Of a DNA stretch of 64,000 bases, positions 21,033 through 32,800 are shown piece after piece. This DNA comes from Adiantum capillus-veneris. Taxonomy: Eukaryota > Streptophyta > Polypodiopsida > Polypodiales > Pteridaceae. The stretch lies in contig CM043966.1 in NCBI GenBank assembly GCA_014529385.2, forward strand, positions 94,987,587 through 95,051,586, in the 5' to 3' direction. Made by a program: the position numbers and the translations under genes. Below the pieces are notes generated by a model. The model did not search any database. It was given only the letters and a program-made list of their open reading frames with translations, and was not told the DNA's origin. Every line of letters starts with the position of its first letter. The first letter of the stretch is position 1.

Positions 21033-22405
21033 TTAAGACGCCATCCATTTACCCTTCGGAAAACACTCCACTACCTTGAAAGGGCCTTCCCACTTAATTT
21101 GAAACTTCTTTTGGAAGGTGTTGTCCAGATTCATGTTGTAGCGCAAAACCAAGTCATGCTTCTTGATACCCTTACTTTTGACCTTTTCATTTATCTTTGC
21201 CAAAGCCTTATCTTGCATCTGCCCATCATAGGCTCCAATGTGCTCATCCTATCTAGCTGAACCTCTTGTAATTGTAAGAGCCTCTCTTTGAATGCATCAC
21301 TAGGCGGTCCAAGCAACTTCTCTAACATCTTTACTGTAGGCAGCTCTACCTCCACACGCAATAGTGCTTTCTTTCCATATACCAAATGAAATGGAGTAAA
21401 CCCTGTACCTGTCTTCACCGAAGTACGGTAAGCCCATAATGCACTAGGCAATTCCAAATCCCAATTCTTTCCTTGGTGCTCTGTCACTTTCGAAAGAATT
21501 TGTACCAACTCACCATTAAATCTTTCATTTACGCCATTACATTGCAGGTAATAAGGAGTGGTATGCTGGTGCCTAATCTTCATCTTCACGCATAAAAAGT
21601 CTAGCAGTTTAGCTCTAAATCCTGGCCCCTTATCTAAAAGTAGCTCCAATGGCACCCCAAACTTGCAACATATTTCATCATACACAAATTTTGTCACATC
21701 CTTTGCAGTGATTTGTTTTACTGCTATAGCCTCTGCCCATCTAAAGAGATAGTCCACTGCAATCAAAATATAGCTTTTGCCCCTGCTTGTGATAGGTAAC
21801 GGGCCTATTGCATCAATCCCCCACTCTTCAAACACATCAAATGCCATAATGGTTTTTCGTAGCTCTGGCTTCAACACTCTATTCCCAAATGCTTGACACC
21901 TATTGCAAGACCTACACCAATGGTGAACATCCTTGTGCAAACTGGGCCATACATAACCCTCTTGCAGGATCTTATGCAAGGTGACCTTTAGAGCAAAATG
22001 TTTGCCACATGCACCTTCATGATTCTCTTCCAAAACTCTATAAAGATCCTCCCGCCAAGGTACACGTCTCAACACGAGATCAGCCCCTTTCATGTATAAG
22101 AAATGGCCAATCAATTTGTACCTATATGCTCTAGGCACAAAACCATACTTCTTAGACTTCTGAATGTCTTTCGGAATGATTCCTGTTAGCAAAAACTCCT
22201 CTTCTTGAGCCAAAATTTCCCGGCCATGATAAAGAGGTAAATTGGTCCTCAACACAAATAGCTCCCCAATCATGCTTTGAGCTGCTTCATGTGCTTCTCC
22301 ATTTAGAGCACGTTCAATGTGTCTGATGCTCCATGCTTCAAACTTTTTTAACAGGCCTTTAATTCTGAAGCACATTTCATGAGGTGTTCTTGCCCTTCCA
22401 CACAC
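21033..22405 (-). pseudogene. Element 3 integrase
   Basis: Catalyses cDNA insertion. Frame 22405-21191 carries the zinc-binding HHCC region (GKHFALKVTLHKILQ, then HHWCRSCNRCQ), the core aspartates in WGIDAIGPLP and LLDKGPGF, and the glutamate in NGVNERFNGEL. The second motif reads D-K-G instead of the usual D-R-G. A frameshift near 21200 moves the C-terminal tail (KFQIKWEGPFKVVECFPKG) to the 21218-21033 frame. Confidence 0.9.
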
Positions 22406-22892
22406 CCAGCACTTGCTTCACCACTAACAAGGCATCACCTTTTATGCTCAACCTTCTAATCCCATACTTCAAATAAATGTGTAAGCCGGCTTCCAATGTA
22501 GCATATTCAGCCTCATTGTTACTATGTGCATCCAATTTGAACCCTCTCTTGCATACTAGCTTCCCCTCTGGATTATAAAGTGCTATACCCCCTGAAGCTG
22601 CATCATGGCTCTTTCTGTATGAGCCATCAAAGAACAACACATGTGCATTGCTGATTTGTGGCACTTCTTCAACTACCTTTCTCACCACCTCTTCCTTAAC
22701 AAGAAGGGGATTCTCTTTGTAAGTCAACAAATCAGCTAGGGTAGCTCTTGTACTATCTTCCACTAGGAAAGAGAACTCAAACTCTTGCAGCTCAATTACC
22801 CATTTCTTGACCACATTTGACATGTTAGTGCCATTAATTAACTGTGGCAAAAAGGAGTTACTCGTTAAGAAAACCGAAGGTCGTGGTAGCAA
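22377..22892 (-). pseudogene. Element 3 second RNase H (archaeal-type)
   Basis: Reads VLFFDGSYRKSHDAASGGIA and HSNNEAEYATLEAGLHIYLK, the D-G-S and N-N-x-A-E-Y signatures of the extra RNase H acquired by Tat-lineage elements. It overlaps the integrase frame by 29 bases in another frame, implying a frameshift near 22390. Confidence 0.85.
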
Positions 22893-22907
22893 GTAATGAC
22901 GAAATCG

Positions 22908-23579
22908 TCAACAAGCAAATATTACACTGGCCATCACTAGCTCTACTTCCGAGAACTTTCTCTCTACTACCAACTTCACTCGGCTTGCACAATACACTGG
23001 CTTCATATAATGGCTGCCCTTCCACTTTTGCAATAGCATGGCTCCAATGGCATCATCCCCTACTGATGGATTTACATAAAACACTTGCTCCCAATCAAGA
23101 GCCTGCATGGCTGACAACTCCCCTAACACCTCCTTCACCTCTTGAAACACTTCTTCACACTTGTCATCCCATTGCAATGGATCATGCTTTGCCACGTGTT
23201 CTAATGGATAAAAGATTTGTGAAGACAATGGAATAAACCGCGCTATGTACTTCACTTTGTGTATAAAGGTTACCAATTGCTTTGTACTCGTAGGTGATGG
23301 AAGAAGAATAGTAGACTTAACCTTGTCTGGATCAGCCTCAATGCCATTTCTGACACCATATGGCCCAATAACTTCACCCTTGGCTGTGCTAAATGACATT
23401 TCTTTGGATTTAAAATTGTCCTCCACATTCATCATATCGAGCCAATACCATCTGCGGCTTCTCATGATGTTCAACCCTATTGCTGTAGACACAGAAGTTG
23501 TCCATAAAAGCTTTAACACAACTACCAATGAATGGTTCCAACACCCAATTTGCTCTCTCTTGATAGAAAGATGGTCCAT
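22908..23579 (-). pseudogene. Element 3 RT thumb and first RNase H
   Basis: Continues RT after a frameshift near 23440 (GIEADPDKVKSTILLPSPTS) and enters the first RNase H (NPSVGDDAIGAMLLQKWKGS). In this frame the motif begins with NPS where an aspartate is usual. Confidence 0.75.
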
Positions 23580-25345
23580 TTGTCAACCCAAATGGCAATA
23601 CCGTATAACAATAGCAGCCCCATGGCGTAATGAAAGTTCTCTTTGTTCGGTCTTTAAGAGCAATCTTCAACTGAAAATAGCCTGAAAAACCATCACACAC
23701 ACTGTACCTCTCATAACCAGCCACTGAATCCAAGATCTGATCGATGAATGGAAGAGGATATGGGTTCTTCTTAGTGGCTGCATTTAAGGGTTTAAAATCT
23801 ACACAAATCCTCCACTTCCCATCCTTCTTTGGACTGACTACTACTGGACTCACCCCTTCTGTGGTTTCCACATGGACTATGAACCCTGGCTTCAATAACT
23901 TGTTCACCTCTTCCCGTAAGGCTTCCATTTGCTCTTGACCCATCCTTCTTAGCCTTTGCGGCACTGGCTTAGCACCTTCTTTCAACTCTATATGCATCTC
24001 TTCTCCTTTTAACACTCTGATCTCTTCATATGAAGTAATGAAAAAATCAAGAAAACTAGCCAGCATGTGCAAATATATCTCCTTCTCCATAGCTGAGAGG
24101 TCTCCACTGATCATTTGTGTCATCAATTCCTTCTTCTTTGACATTTCAACCTTGGTTTTCATCATCCCTTCAATCACTTCATAAGGCCCTTGAACACTTT
24201 CATCTTCGACCTCATTTGCAAATGCGAATAACCCAAACTCCTGGATTTCTCTGTCCATCAAAAGAAATGCAATATCAACATCCTCATCACTGCTGGTAGT
24301 ACTATCACTGTCCTCATCAGACACTGTGGAATAGTCTTCATCACTAGACTCATCTTCATCTTCATAAAGCTCTTCCAATCGTTTCCTTGTGTCCATATTA
24401 TGTAGCTTCTTAGCACCTGTCTTTCCATAGAGGCTAATCGTACCACATCGCCAATCTTGAACAGCTCCCACTACACGTAACCATGGTCTGGCCAGTATAA
24501 TAGGATATGCTCCCAACCCCGCTGGCATCACATGAAAATCAACCACCACCTTTGCATCATACTCCTCCACTTCTAAGCTCTTTACAACACCCAAACATTT
24601 TGGATGGTTTGCTAATCTGATCCAAAAACCTAACACCCCAGTCACTGTAAGACCCATCTTCTCAACGCATGAGTGTGTTATAACACATATTTGGGCTCCA
24701 CCATCCACATAACCTTGTCCCAGATTTTCTCTTTTGTGCGACACATCTACTATTGGGAAAATGTCTGGTAGCTCGTCCATTGCCAACACTTTTACTGAAC
24801 CTCTCTCTGGCTCTTTCTTCATTGGGTTAACCATCCTCTTCCACTGTCGCTTTAGCTTAGGCACCATCTCTATAAGCTGCCCAAAAGTCACATCGGCTTT
24901 CCTGCTTGTCAGATGCTCCTTCAAGTCATAGCTTAATTGCCCATCCCCTAGTGGAAAATCTGAAACATGAAACTTGCGACGAGTCCTCTTTTTCCTCTTG
25001 GCCTTGACATCCTTGCCTTCATGGCTCTTTCTCTTCTTCTTGCTAGGACCTGGGGCACTTCTTCCTTCCTTCTCCCCTGTGGTCCTCTTCCCAATAGGCA
25101 TCACTAATGTATCCTTTAGCTTTAATGCCTTCTCCAAGGTGACTACATTTATCATTTTTGTCTTTCCCTTTTCCTTCTGGGTTAATCCACTGGTTCCTTC
25201 TTCTCCCTTAATTTCAATGCCATAATCATTTGACCTAGTTAGCACCTGTCTTGGCAATGGATACATGTCTCCTCCCATCCTTGGTGGCTTATCACATTGC
25301 GGGCTGATGTGGCCCAACTCTCCGCAATTATAACATGTGGGCGTC
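23410..25345 (-). pseudogene. Element 3 zinc knuckle, protease and reverse transcriptase
   Basis: A long open frame of about 640 codons. It opens with a CCHC knuckle (CYNCGELGHISPQC, plus 25300-25340), then a Lys/Arg-rich linker. Next comes a protease with YVDGGAQICVI as active-site loop and ILARPWL near its C-terminus, then RT with VVVSPKKDGKWRICVDF and LPFGLTNGPSFYQ. The RT catalytic box reads FMDNFCVYS: the second aspartate of the usual (F/Y)xDD is Asn. An acidic Ser/Asp/Glu run lies between protease and RT. The frame ends in the RT palm, so the pol gene is nearly whole but not functional. Confidence 0.9.
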
Positions 25346-25431
25346 TACCTCCAGAACCTACCATTGCTTTGTCCAGCACCATTCCTAGGTCTTTCTTCAC
25401 CTCCTGGCTGATTTGCAAACCTCCCTCGACC

Positions 25432-26199
25432 TCAATAATTTCCCACTTGACCTAGCATGTTTAGGCTGAGATTCTTCATTAAATCTACCACTTGCCTCAT
25501 GTCTTGCCTTAGCCCATCATCTTGCACTGCTGTAGTGACTACTGCTGGCATAACCTGAGGAGTAATAGAAACCACTGGTTCATGATGAACCCCTAGTATG
25601 CGACCTTGTAAAGAGTCCATAGGCTGAAACTCAGACCTCATGGACAAAGACTCCACCCCTAACTGGCTCATTTTCCTCAGCTTCCACTCTTTGTTCCTTG
25701 ATACCTCTAGTGCATCTTCATATGTCCTAGGCTTCTTTAGCTCCACTCTCCAATGTATATTCTCCCAAAGACCAGCCAAGGACCTATCCTTCTTCATCAT
25801 GTCAGGTGGGGGTACTTGTGGTCCTAAGGCCTTGAACATCCGCTCCCATGCCAATGAAAACTTACGTATGTATGCATCTATTGGCTCACCTTCCTTTTGC
25901 ACCAAACCTTGTACTTCTTGCCACACTTTGTCAGGATGTTCTGTCTTCACAAACTCCACTTCCAATCCATGCCTTAGATTGTCCCAACTCAATCTTACAG
26001 GTGGATCAGCCACATGCAACTCATCTTCAAATGCTTTGGACCAAACTCGTGCATCACTCTTCAAACAAATTTGGAGAAGACGTAACATCTGAGCCGGGTC
26101 ATGAATCTGGTTGCTAATACATGCAACCTCCATCTTTTCCAAAAAGTCTTCCACATCTTCATCACTTCTTCCATGAAACTCCGGATAAGAGAAATCCAT
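25432..26199 (-). CDS. Element 3 gag
   Basis: An intact frame of 255 codons from the ATG at 26199 (MDFSYPEFHGRSDEDVEDFL) to a stop at 25432. I prefer this start over the upstream ATG at 26256 because it begins directly with the P-x-F-x-G gag motif. The retrotransposon gag core follows (LQICLKSDARVWSKAFEDEL, FVKTEHPDKVWQEVQGLVQK). The zinc knuckle lies in the next frame about 90 bp downstream, so gag and pol are separated by a stop and shift at 25345-25432. Confidence 0.85.
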   Translation of the reverse strand: MDFSYPEFHGRSDEDVEDFLEKMEVACISNQIHDPAQMLRLLQICLKSDARVWSKAFEDELHVADPPVRLSWDNLRHGLEVEFVKTEHPDKVWQEVQGLVQKEGEPIDAYIRKFSLAWERMFKALGPQVPPPDMMKKDRSLAGLWENIHWRVELKKPRTYEDALEVSRNKEWKLRKMSQLGVESLSMRSEFQPMDSLQGRILGVHHEPVVSITPQVMPAVVTTAVQDDGLRQDMRQVVDLMKNLSLNMLGQVGNY

Positions 26200-26256
26200 G
26201 GCTACCCAAGTTACGATGCTTTGAGAACCCCTTCGAACACACGTGCAAGAACCCAA

Positions 26257-27235
26257 AACTTTTTACTGACTCAATTCCCAGAAACTTCAATGGAGCTCAA
26301 CTTTAGATAAACACAAACACATGCACATCAAACGAGTTTTCATAGTTAATCATCGGAATCACAATAGGCAAAGGGCATTCTAGTATCTCTCTTAATCTTC
26401 TTGGCCCGAACATAAAGACTATGCGCTACTGGAAAAAAATCTTCCTGGACACATGAACATTTATATGGATTCTCTGAGTTAAATGAAAAGGAGTGAATTG
26501 AGGGCCATTTTGATCATCCATTAACATCAACCATACAGCTCCCAAGAAGGCACACTTGACTTATCCTCTGATTTTGCCAGAATTTCAGAAACATAACAGC
26601 ATAAATGGCTTAAAAGACCAAAAAACCAGCCATCATAACTTAGAAAAATTTTGGCAAAGTTTCCCCAGAAGTAGAGCAGTAAGAACCCAAAATATAAACT
26701 GTATATGCATGCATAAACTGCCAACAATAGGACCCGAGCATCAACTAGGAATCACTAGTACATAGCCTATGGCGAGGTCACGAAAAGGGTGCTCTAGCTA
26801 CTTGTATCACCGAAAGGATCTCCACATTTGAGAATCCCCCAGCTCAATAAAACCTCACGCTATCGACCCTCACACGAAGGTTTATGCAAATCTCGTATAG
26901 TCAAGTCTTAGAAATGACTATCTTCCAAACCAAGTCTCAGAAATGGCTAGGACTGCCAAATAAAACCAAATATGGCTCCACAAAGGCGTACAATGGCAGT
27001 TTCCACAAGTAACGTACAATACTAGTAGACAATGCGCTCAAACAGGCGCCAAAGGATGCATATCCACGGCAACTGCAAGTGACACCACTGCCAGTATATC
27101 ACTGTACTCTAGCTACCTGTACCTATGTGAATCACCTATACCTGTAACCTATAACCTGTAACCTGTAACCTGTAACCTGTAATCCCGAATCTCAAAGCTT
27201 GAAGCTCGGAGCAGAAGGTACTCGAAAAAGATTCT
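26257..27235 (-). other. Element 3 untranslated leader
   Basis: About 1 kb between primer site and gag with no domain-bearing frame. Leaders of this length, presumably holding packaging signals, are common in Tat-like elements. It includes a heptanucleotide repeat at 27141-27182. Confidence 0.55.
27141..27182. repeat. Heptanucleotide tandem repeat, CCTGTAA x6
   Basis: Six head-to-tail 7-bp units, one of them CCTATAA. It lies in the leader just downstream (in element sense) of the primer site. It differs from the plant telomere unit CCCTAAA. Confidence 0.85.
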
Positions 27236-27249
27236 CTGTGGGGGCACCA
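27236..27249 (-). other. Element 3 primer binding site (TGGTGCCCCCACAG)
   Basis: On the minus strand TGGTGCCCCCACAG starts 6 bases after the 5' LTR. The same sequence to 11 or 12 bases serves element 5. The matching tRNA 3' end would be GTGGGGGCACCA, not initiator Met. Confidence 0.7.
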
Positions 27250-27255
27250 AAAGAA

Positions 27256-27703
27256 TGTGAGCGGGATGGAAACACACAGAACACCTCTATAATGACCTGA
27301 CACACACTCTTGGGATGATATACACACACACACACACTATGGGGCACCTCACAGCTTACACAACCCACCTAGCCGAGACAGGGACCACACCTATGGAGTG
27401 AGAGGAGACAGACTACCCATTTACCCACTCCACACAGAGAGACACACACACACACCCAAAAATCTCAGCTCAAAAGAGGAGAATTTTTTATGTTTAGATA
27501 CAATTGAGCTTGGGCCAACACCAAAGGGGCAAACAGCTCACACAATATGGATAAAATATGTCAGGTACAATCACAAATTGGAGGAGAAGCTTCGCTCATA
27601 GGAGAAACTCACACAGCCAAAACAACAGAAAAATAGTGAGGAATTTGGCAAAATGGACAGAACCATCACGTCCGAAATAGCCCAAAACCCCAGTCTACCA
27701 AAG
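27256..27703 (-). repeat. Element 3 5' LTR, truncated or diverged
   Basis: Matches the first 440 bp of the 3' LTR, including the ACACACAC tract and the block GGCAAACAGCTCACACAATA, and loses similarity after about 27700. With only the U5-side portion left, the promoter of this LTR is probably missing. Confidence 0.8.
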
Positions 27704-28139
27704 TTGTACAAAAGAAAGCAACCCTGTAGACCCCTCTAAATATTGCTTAGAACCCCATGATATGACCTATCATTGAAAAGTTCTTGAAAAATGGATTCTA
27801 AAGAGCCAAGGTCCGAAAAGTTTGGATGACTTCTATGAAAGTTATGCCATTTTTTTTCAATCAGCCAGGTTTTGTTATCGTTGCGGTAATCTAAAATCAC
27901 CTTTTTCTAGATCTACATGAAGGCAATGTCCGATACATGCATGCTATATATCAATAGATAGCATTTGAAGAGTAGATTCTAAATATCCAACCTCCGACAA
28001 GTTTGGATCTTATTTGCAAAAAAAAAAATTACCGATCCCCACTTTTTGAAAGCTATGCCACATCAACAATTGTTACAGGGCCCATTTTTTAGTCCAAACT
28101 TTTCCTAATGCCACATTCTTCTGAATCCTGATTATGAGA
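27704..28139. other. Spacer, no gene recognised
   Basis: Two loosely similar phrases (GGATTCTAAAGAGCCAAGGTCCG near 27791, without its last bases AGATTCTAAATATCCAACCTCCG near 27974) suggest a diverged tandem repeat of about 180 bp. No coding sequence is visible. Confidence 0.4.
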
Positions 28140-28587
<448 letters not shown>

Positions 28588-28619
28588 TTCCATGCACATA
28601 GAGTGCCAACCTTCCAAAA

Positions 28620-28960
28620 AGAACTACCAATCCTCTATCATTCTTGTGTAGGGTGTGCATATTGTTATGGTTATGGTGATGTTGTGCTTCTCTGCATCGG
28701 CATTCTCCTCCATGCTTGAGTGGAGAGCTCACCCTCCTTATATAAGATTTTGGGAGTGGTGACCTCTCTTACCAGTGGGGTGAGAGAGAGTGTAAGTGTG
28801 CCATGTGATTGTGGGACCTGCTCCAGTGGAGCCTCTTCTTATTCTATTGAGTAGGAGAGAGAAGGTGAAGAGAGTAGAGAGAGAGGGGTAGGGATAGGTG
28901 AATTTACAAGTGCTAGCCATGGCTACACTTACGGTAACTTAGTTTAGGGCTTTTTACAAG
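28620..28960. other. Possible LTR-like remnant with TATATAA box
   Basis: Carries CTTATATAAG at about 28737-28747 and phrases such as GCCATGTGATTGTGGGACC that resemble GCCATGTGACTGTGGGCCC in the LTRs of element 5 at the same distance from a TATA-like motif. It may be a diverged solo LTR of a related family. No TG/CA ends or target duplication could be fixed. Confidence 0.3.
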
Positions 28961-29454
28961 GGTGTTGTCGATGGGGGAAAGTCATAGAAGAGGGGAATGG
29001 ATTATGCTTCTGCCATCATCGGTGTTTTGCCGATGTCAAGATGCTATGGGATGAACAGATCTAGCCCATATGGCTTCTCCCCGTTTGTCTTGCTTCTCCG
29101 TCTTGCTTCTTGTGTTCTTCTTGCCAGAAAGGTGGTTTATACTAGGTGTAGTCATAGTCTAGCATGTGTTTCTGCTTAATTAGCATGATATGCAGTGGTG
29201 TATATAATTGTTCGTGCATATAAGTGTGTACGTGTATGTGTATATGGTATGGCTGTGTGTAAGGTTTGGGTGTATAGCGGGATTTCATGGTGTGCGTGGG
29301 TGGGTGGATACTATAAATACTAGTGTATATGTAGGTGCGAGTACGTATTTTTATGCATGTGTGTGCTTGACGTAGTGGGTGTGTGTGTATGGTAATTGAG
29401 AAAGAGAGAGATGCTTTGTTACACAGAGAACGAGAAAGGGAGAGAAGGGGTGTT
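28961..29454. other. GT-rich spacer, no gene recognised
   Basis: The sequence is rich in TGTG and GTAT. Frames on both strands are low-complexity. Nothing else is seen. Confidence 0.4.
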
Positions 29455-29455
29455 G

Positions 29456-29530
<75 letters not shown>

Positions 29531-29607
29531 ATATGGGGTCTGTGTGTGTGTAATAATGAGAGAGAGGAGAGAGAGGGAGAGAGAGTGATTTTTTTATGAT
29601 GCCGACG

Positions 29608-29642
<35 letters not shown>

Positions 29643-29727
29643 GAATACTAAGCCTTCTTGGGCTACTGAAAGAGGGAAGGGAGAGAGAGAGAGAGAGATT
29701 GAACAAGGGAGAGAGAGTGGGGGGCTC

Positions 29728-29778
<51 letters not shown>
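29455..29778. repeat. Cluster of (GA)n and (TG)n tracts
   Basis: GA tracts at about 29458-29490, 29611-29640, 29680-29700 and 29731-29778 with a (TG)n tract at 29498-29528. The last GA tract directly abuts the 3' end of LINE copy B. Confidence 0.9.
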
Positions 29779-29782
<4 letters not shown>

Positions 29783-29786
29783 TAGA

Positions 29787-29842
29787 TAGTTCTATTATCG
29801 TCCTGGGAGGTCAAATATGACCCATGGGACCAAATGAACATG
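29787..29842 (-). other. LINE copy B 3' end with conserved stem-loop
   Basis: Includes GGTCAAATATGACC (plus 29810-29823), a 5-bp stem with a 4-base loop, extended by partly complementary flanks GTCCTGGGA and CATGGGAC. The same arrangement is at the ends of copies A and C. It lies next to the simple-repeat tail, where a reverse transcriptase would bind its template. Confidence 0.65.
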
Positions 29843-32800
29843 TCACGTGGTGTGAGTGGAGTTCATAAGTGACTCTCGATGCTCAAAAATGGCTGAAATG
29901 AGCGTCGCAATAGAGAGTCCACATCGTGGTTGGGAGAGGAAGGTATGTAGGGAGAGCTCATGGCTGAATATATGGGGAAAAGAGGACCTAATGTGGTCAA
30001 AAGCTGAGCACTCAAGTAGTGTGTGGTACTCACTCTCTCGCACTTGACGAGGGCATAAGGTGCAAAGTCGATGACACTCCTCGCCAGTGCCCCAACGTCC
30101 TGTCTCGCAGCGTAGAGAATGGGAGCTAAGACGAATGGAGGCAATGGTGCGGATCGCACTCAACGGGATGGGCTCAAGGATGTAGGAATGGGTTCGGTTA
30201 CCTCGTTCCGAGAAGAAGAGAGATTTGTAGTTTGGGGCAACGTGTGTGGTGTAATGGCTGAAGCGAGAACCTTCGGATTTCTCCCAAGCCATGATACATT
30301 GGCGTTGTAAGAAGGCCTCATTAACTTGGGAGTCGATCGACGCATCCTTGACCAAGTGACATGCATCCCATCTTCCAAACCATTTCTTGATATCAAGCAT
30401 CCACCCCGAACTTAGTATTTTGCTCTTGCATGTCTTTTGAACCTTTTGACTTGCTTCATATGCGATTCTAGGAAGTCGATGCAAAGGGCTACGTTGTGTC
30501 TTACGCATGTACTCCACAACCCTTTCCATGCCCAAGACCTCAATGGGAAGCGATCCGGACTCAAGAAGTAAGAGCATGTAGGGTGTTTGTGTCTTGACTT
30601 GGAGAAAGTTGGTGAGAAAACGCTTTTGGACATTCTCAAACTCTTTCCAAGTAGACTTCCCGATGCTTCCACCCCACACCTCCACTCTATAAAGAAGCAC
30701 CGGTGTCACCAATGTGTCAAAGAGGTACTTTTTGAGAGCCCAACACTTGATCTCTCCTGCATTGCACATGTTCTCAAATGCATAATAAGCCCTCTTTCCG
30801 GCTTCCAAGCGACGCATTGCACAATCCTTCCATTTATGATTGGATGGAACCTCAAGGCCAAGGTACTTGAAGTGATCTACCACTTCAAGTTTCTCATTGT
30901 TGTATACAATGCATGGATTTTCGTCATTGAGGGTCTTTACAAGCATAACCTTGGTTTTGGATCCATTCACGATCAGCCCGCTATGTAGGCAAAAGCGTTC
31001 CAAGACACTCATAAGCTTTTGTGCATCTTCTAAGGTATGTGCCAAGAGCACTACATCATCGGCATAAAGCAAAAGCATGATCACCGCATTTCCAATCTTA
31101 ACCTCTTCTATGCCTTCTTGCTGCATAAAATCAAGAACCATGTATTCCAATTCATCAATGAGTAGCCCAAAGAGGGTTGGGGAAAGTGGGCATCCTTGTT
31201 TGACACCAATAGTGCTTGCAAAAAATTCTGAAATTCCATCTCCCATACGTAATCGACATACCACTTTTTGGTAGATGCGAAAGACTGCATGCATAAATTC
31301 TCTCGGCACTTGAAGGCTTTGCATACGTCTCCAAAGATTTCCTCACGGTACCATGTCAAAAGCTTTCTTGAAATCCACAAAGCAACAATACAACTTTTTT
31401 CCTTTCAATCGAGACGCTTCCATAAGAACTCGAAGAGTGACAAGGTGATCAATAGTGCTATGATGCTTTCGAAAACCTGCTTGGCCAAGCGCACGTTTGC
31501 CATTCTTTTCAGCCCATTCACTTATCTTCATCTCCATGATACATCCAAATAACTTTGCCATCAAAGAACCAACCATTATAGTGCGATAGTTGTTCACATT
31601 GTTTACATCTCCTCCTTTGTGCAAAGGTTTGATCCAATTTGCACTCCAATCATGAGGCATGCCATACTGAAGTGCAAGGTTAAACATATCGCATATCCAA
31701 TATCGTGTTTTCTTGCTTGTCCATTTAATCATTTCAGCCTTGACACCTTGAAGGTCACCTGCCTTGCGAGTAGCAAGTTTCTCAAGCGCGCGGCACACAT
31801 CTTCAATGGTAAAGAAGGGAGACATAAATGGAAGGGAGCTACAACCCTCCATCTTATCAACATTGGGTTGCTCATAGAGGTTCTTACAATGCATATACAT
31901 ATCCTCAAGAGTCAAGTCACCAAAGCTCTCAACGCGCTTGCCTTTTAGATTTTGCCAAAACTTGCCACATGCATGTGCTTTCTCTTGTGCTAAAAGAAGT
32001 TGTTTTTCGACTTCCCACCTTCTCCTCTTCTTTTGAACAAGTGCTTTGTATGTGTGTGAACATTCCAAGTAAACTTCCTTGTCTTTGATTGCATCCAATC
32101 TTAGCAAGTTTTTTCGGGCTTGACTACATTCCATGTCAAACCATTTCTTCTTGGTGCTACCCTTCTTAGACCTTTTGCAAGACATGTGTTTCACCGAAAA
32201 GCATTCCTTCGCACAAGAGAAAATTACTTCTTTGAAAACTTTCCACTTGCATTCTAATGTTGGGCTCCCTTGATGCTCTATCATGCTTAACATTTGGTCC
32301 ACCATATCAGCATATATAAGTGCTCGTTTGAAGTCTAGACGTAGGTACAAATGATTCACATCATGATTGGAGGCTACATGCTCGGGCCGTTTACCACACT
32401 TGAGGTCAATACATAACATCCTATGATCCGATTCCGGATTCCATTCACCAAGTGTAAAGCTTTGTATGCATTCTAGAGTGGCTTCTGAGAACAACATATA
32501 GTCAATCACGCTAGCACCATTGTGCTTTCTACATGTAAAGTCATTGGTGCCTTGCCATAGAGATACACCATTTGCAATGAGCATTCCGGTACTATTGCAC
32601 ATATGTAAAAGTGACTTTCCATAGTGATCCACTTCTTTTGCATCATTAGAACTTCGATTATACATGTATGAGTCATCCACTCTTCTTGATACATGCGGCA
32701 TGTCGACTTGTTGTGTGTCGTGTTGTAACATATTTGTGCGAGCATTCATGTCTCCAAAAACAATGACTTCACCTTGATCCTTGTAATGAGCAATGTCTTC

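Larger units (their letters stand above)
19729..27703 (-). mobile_element. Element 3: Tat-like Ty3/gypsy retrotransposon
   Basis: A minus-strand element with gag, zinc knuckle, protease, RT, RNase H, a second RNase H and integrase. An extra RNase H before integrase is a known hallmark of the Tat lineage. The LTRs share about 440 bp (19729-20170 with 27256-27700) and then diverge, so one LTR is truncated or rearranged. A leader of about 1 kb separates the primer site from gag. A few frameshifts inactivate it. Confidence 0.85.

Noticed and set aside
27141-27182. Interstitial telomere repeat
   Set aside because: The unit is CCTGTAA, not CCCTAAA or another known plant telomere unit, and the tract is only 42 bp.
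28620-28960. Definite solo LTR of an element 5 relative
   Set aside because: Short shared phrases and a TATA-like motif only; no TG/CA ends or target duplication, so kept as a low-confidence remnant.
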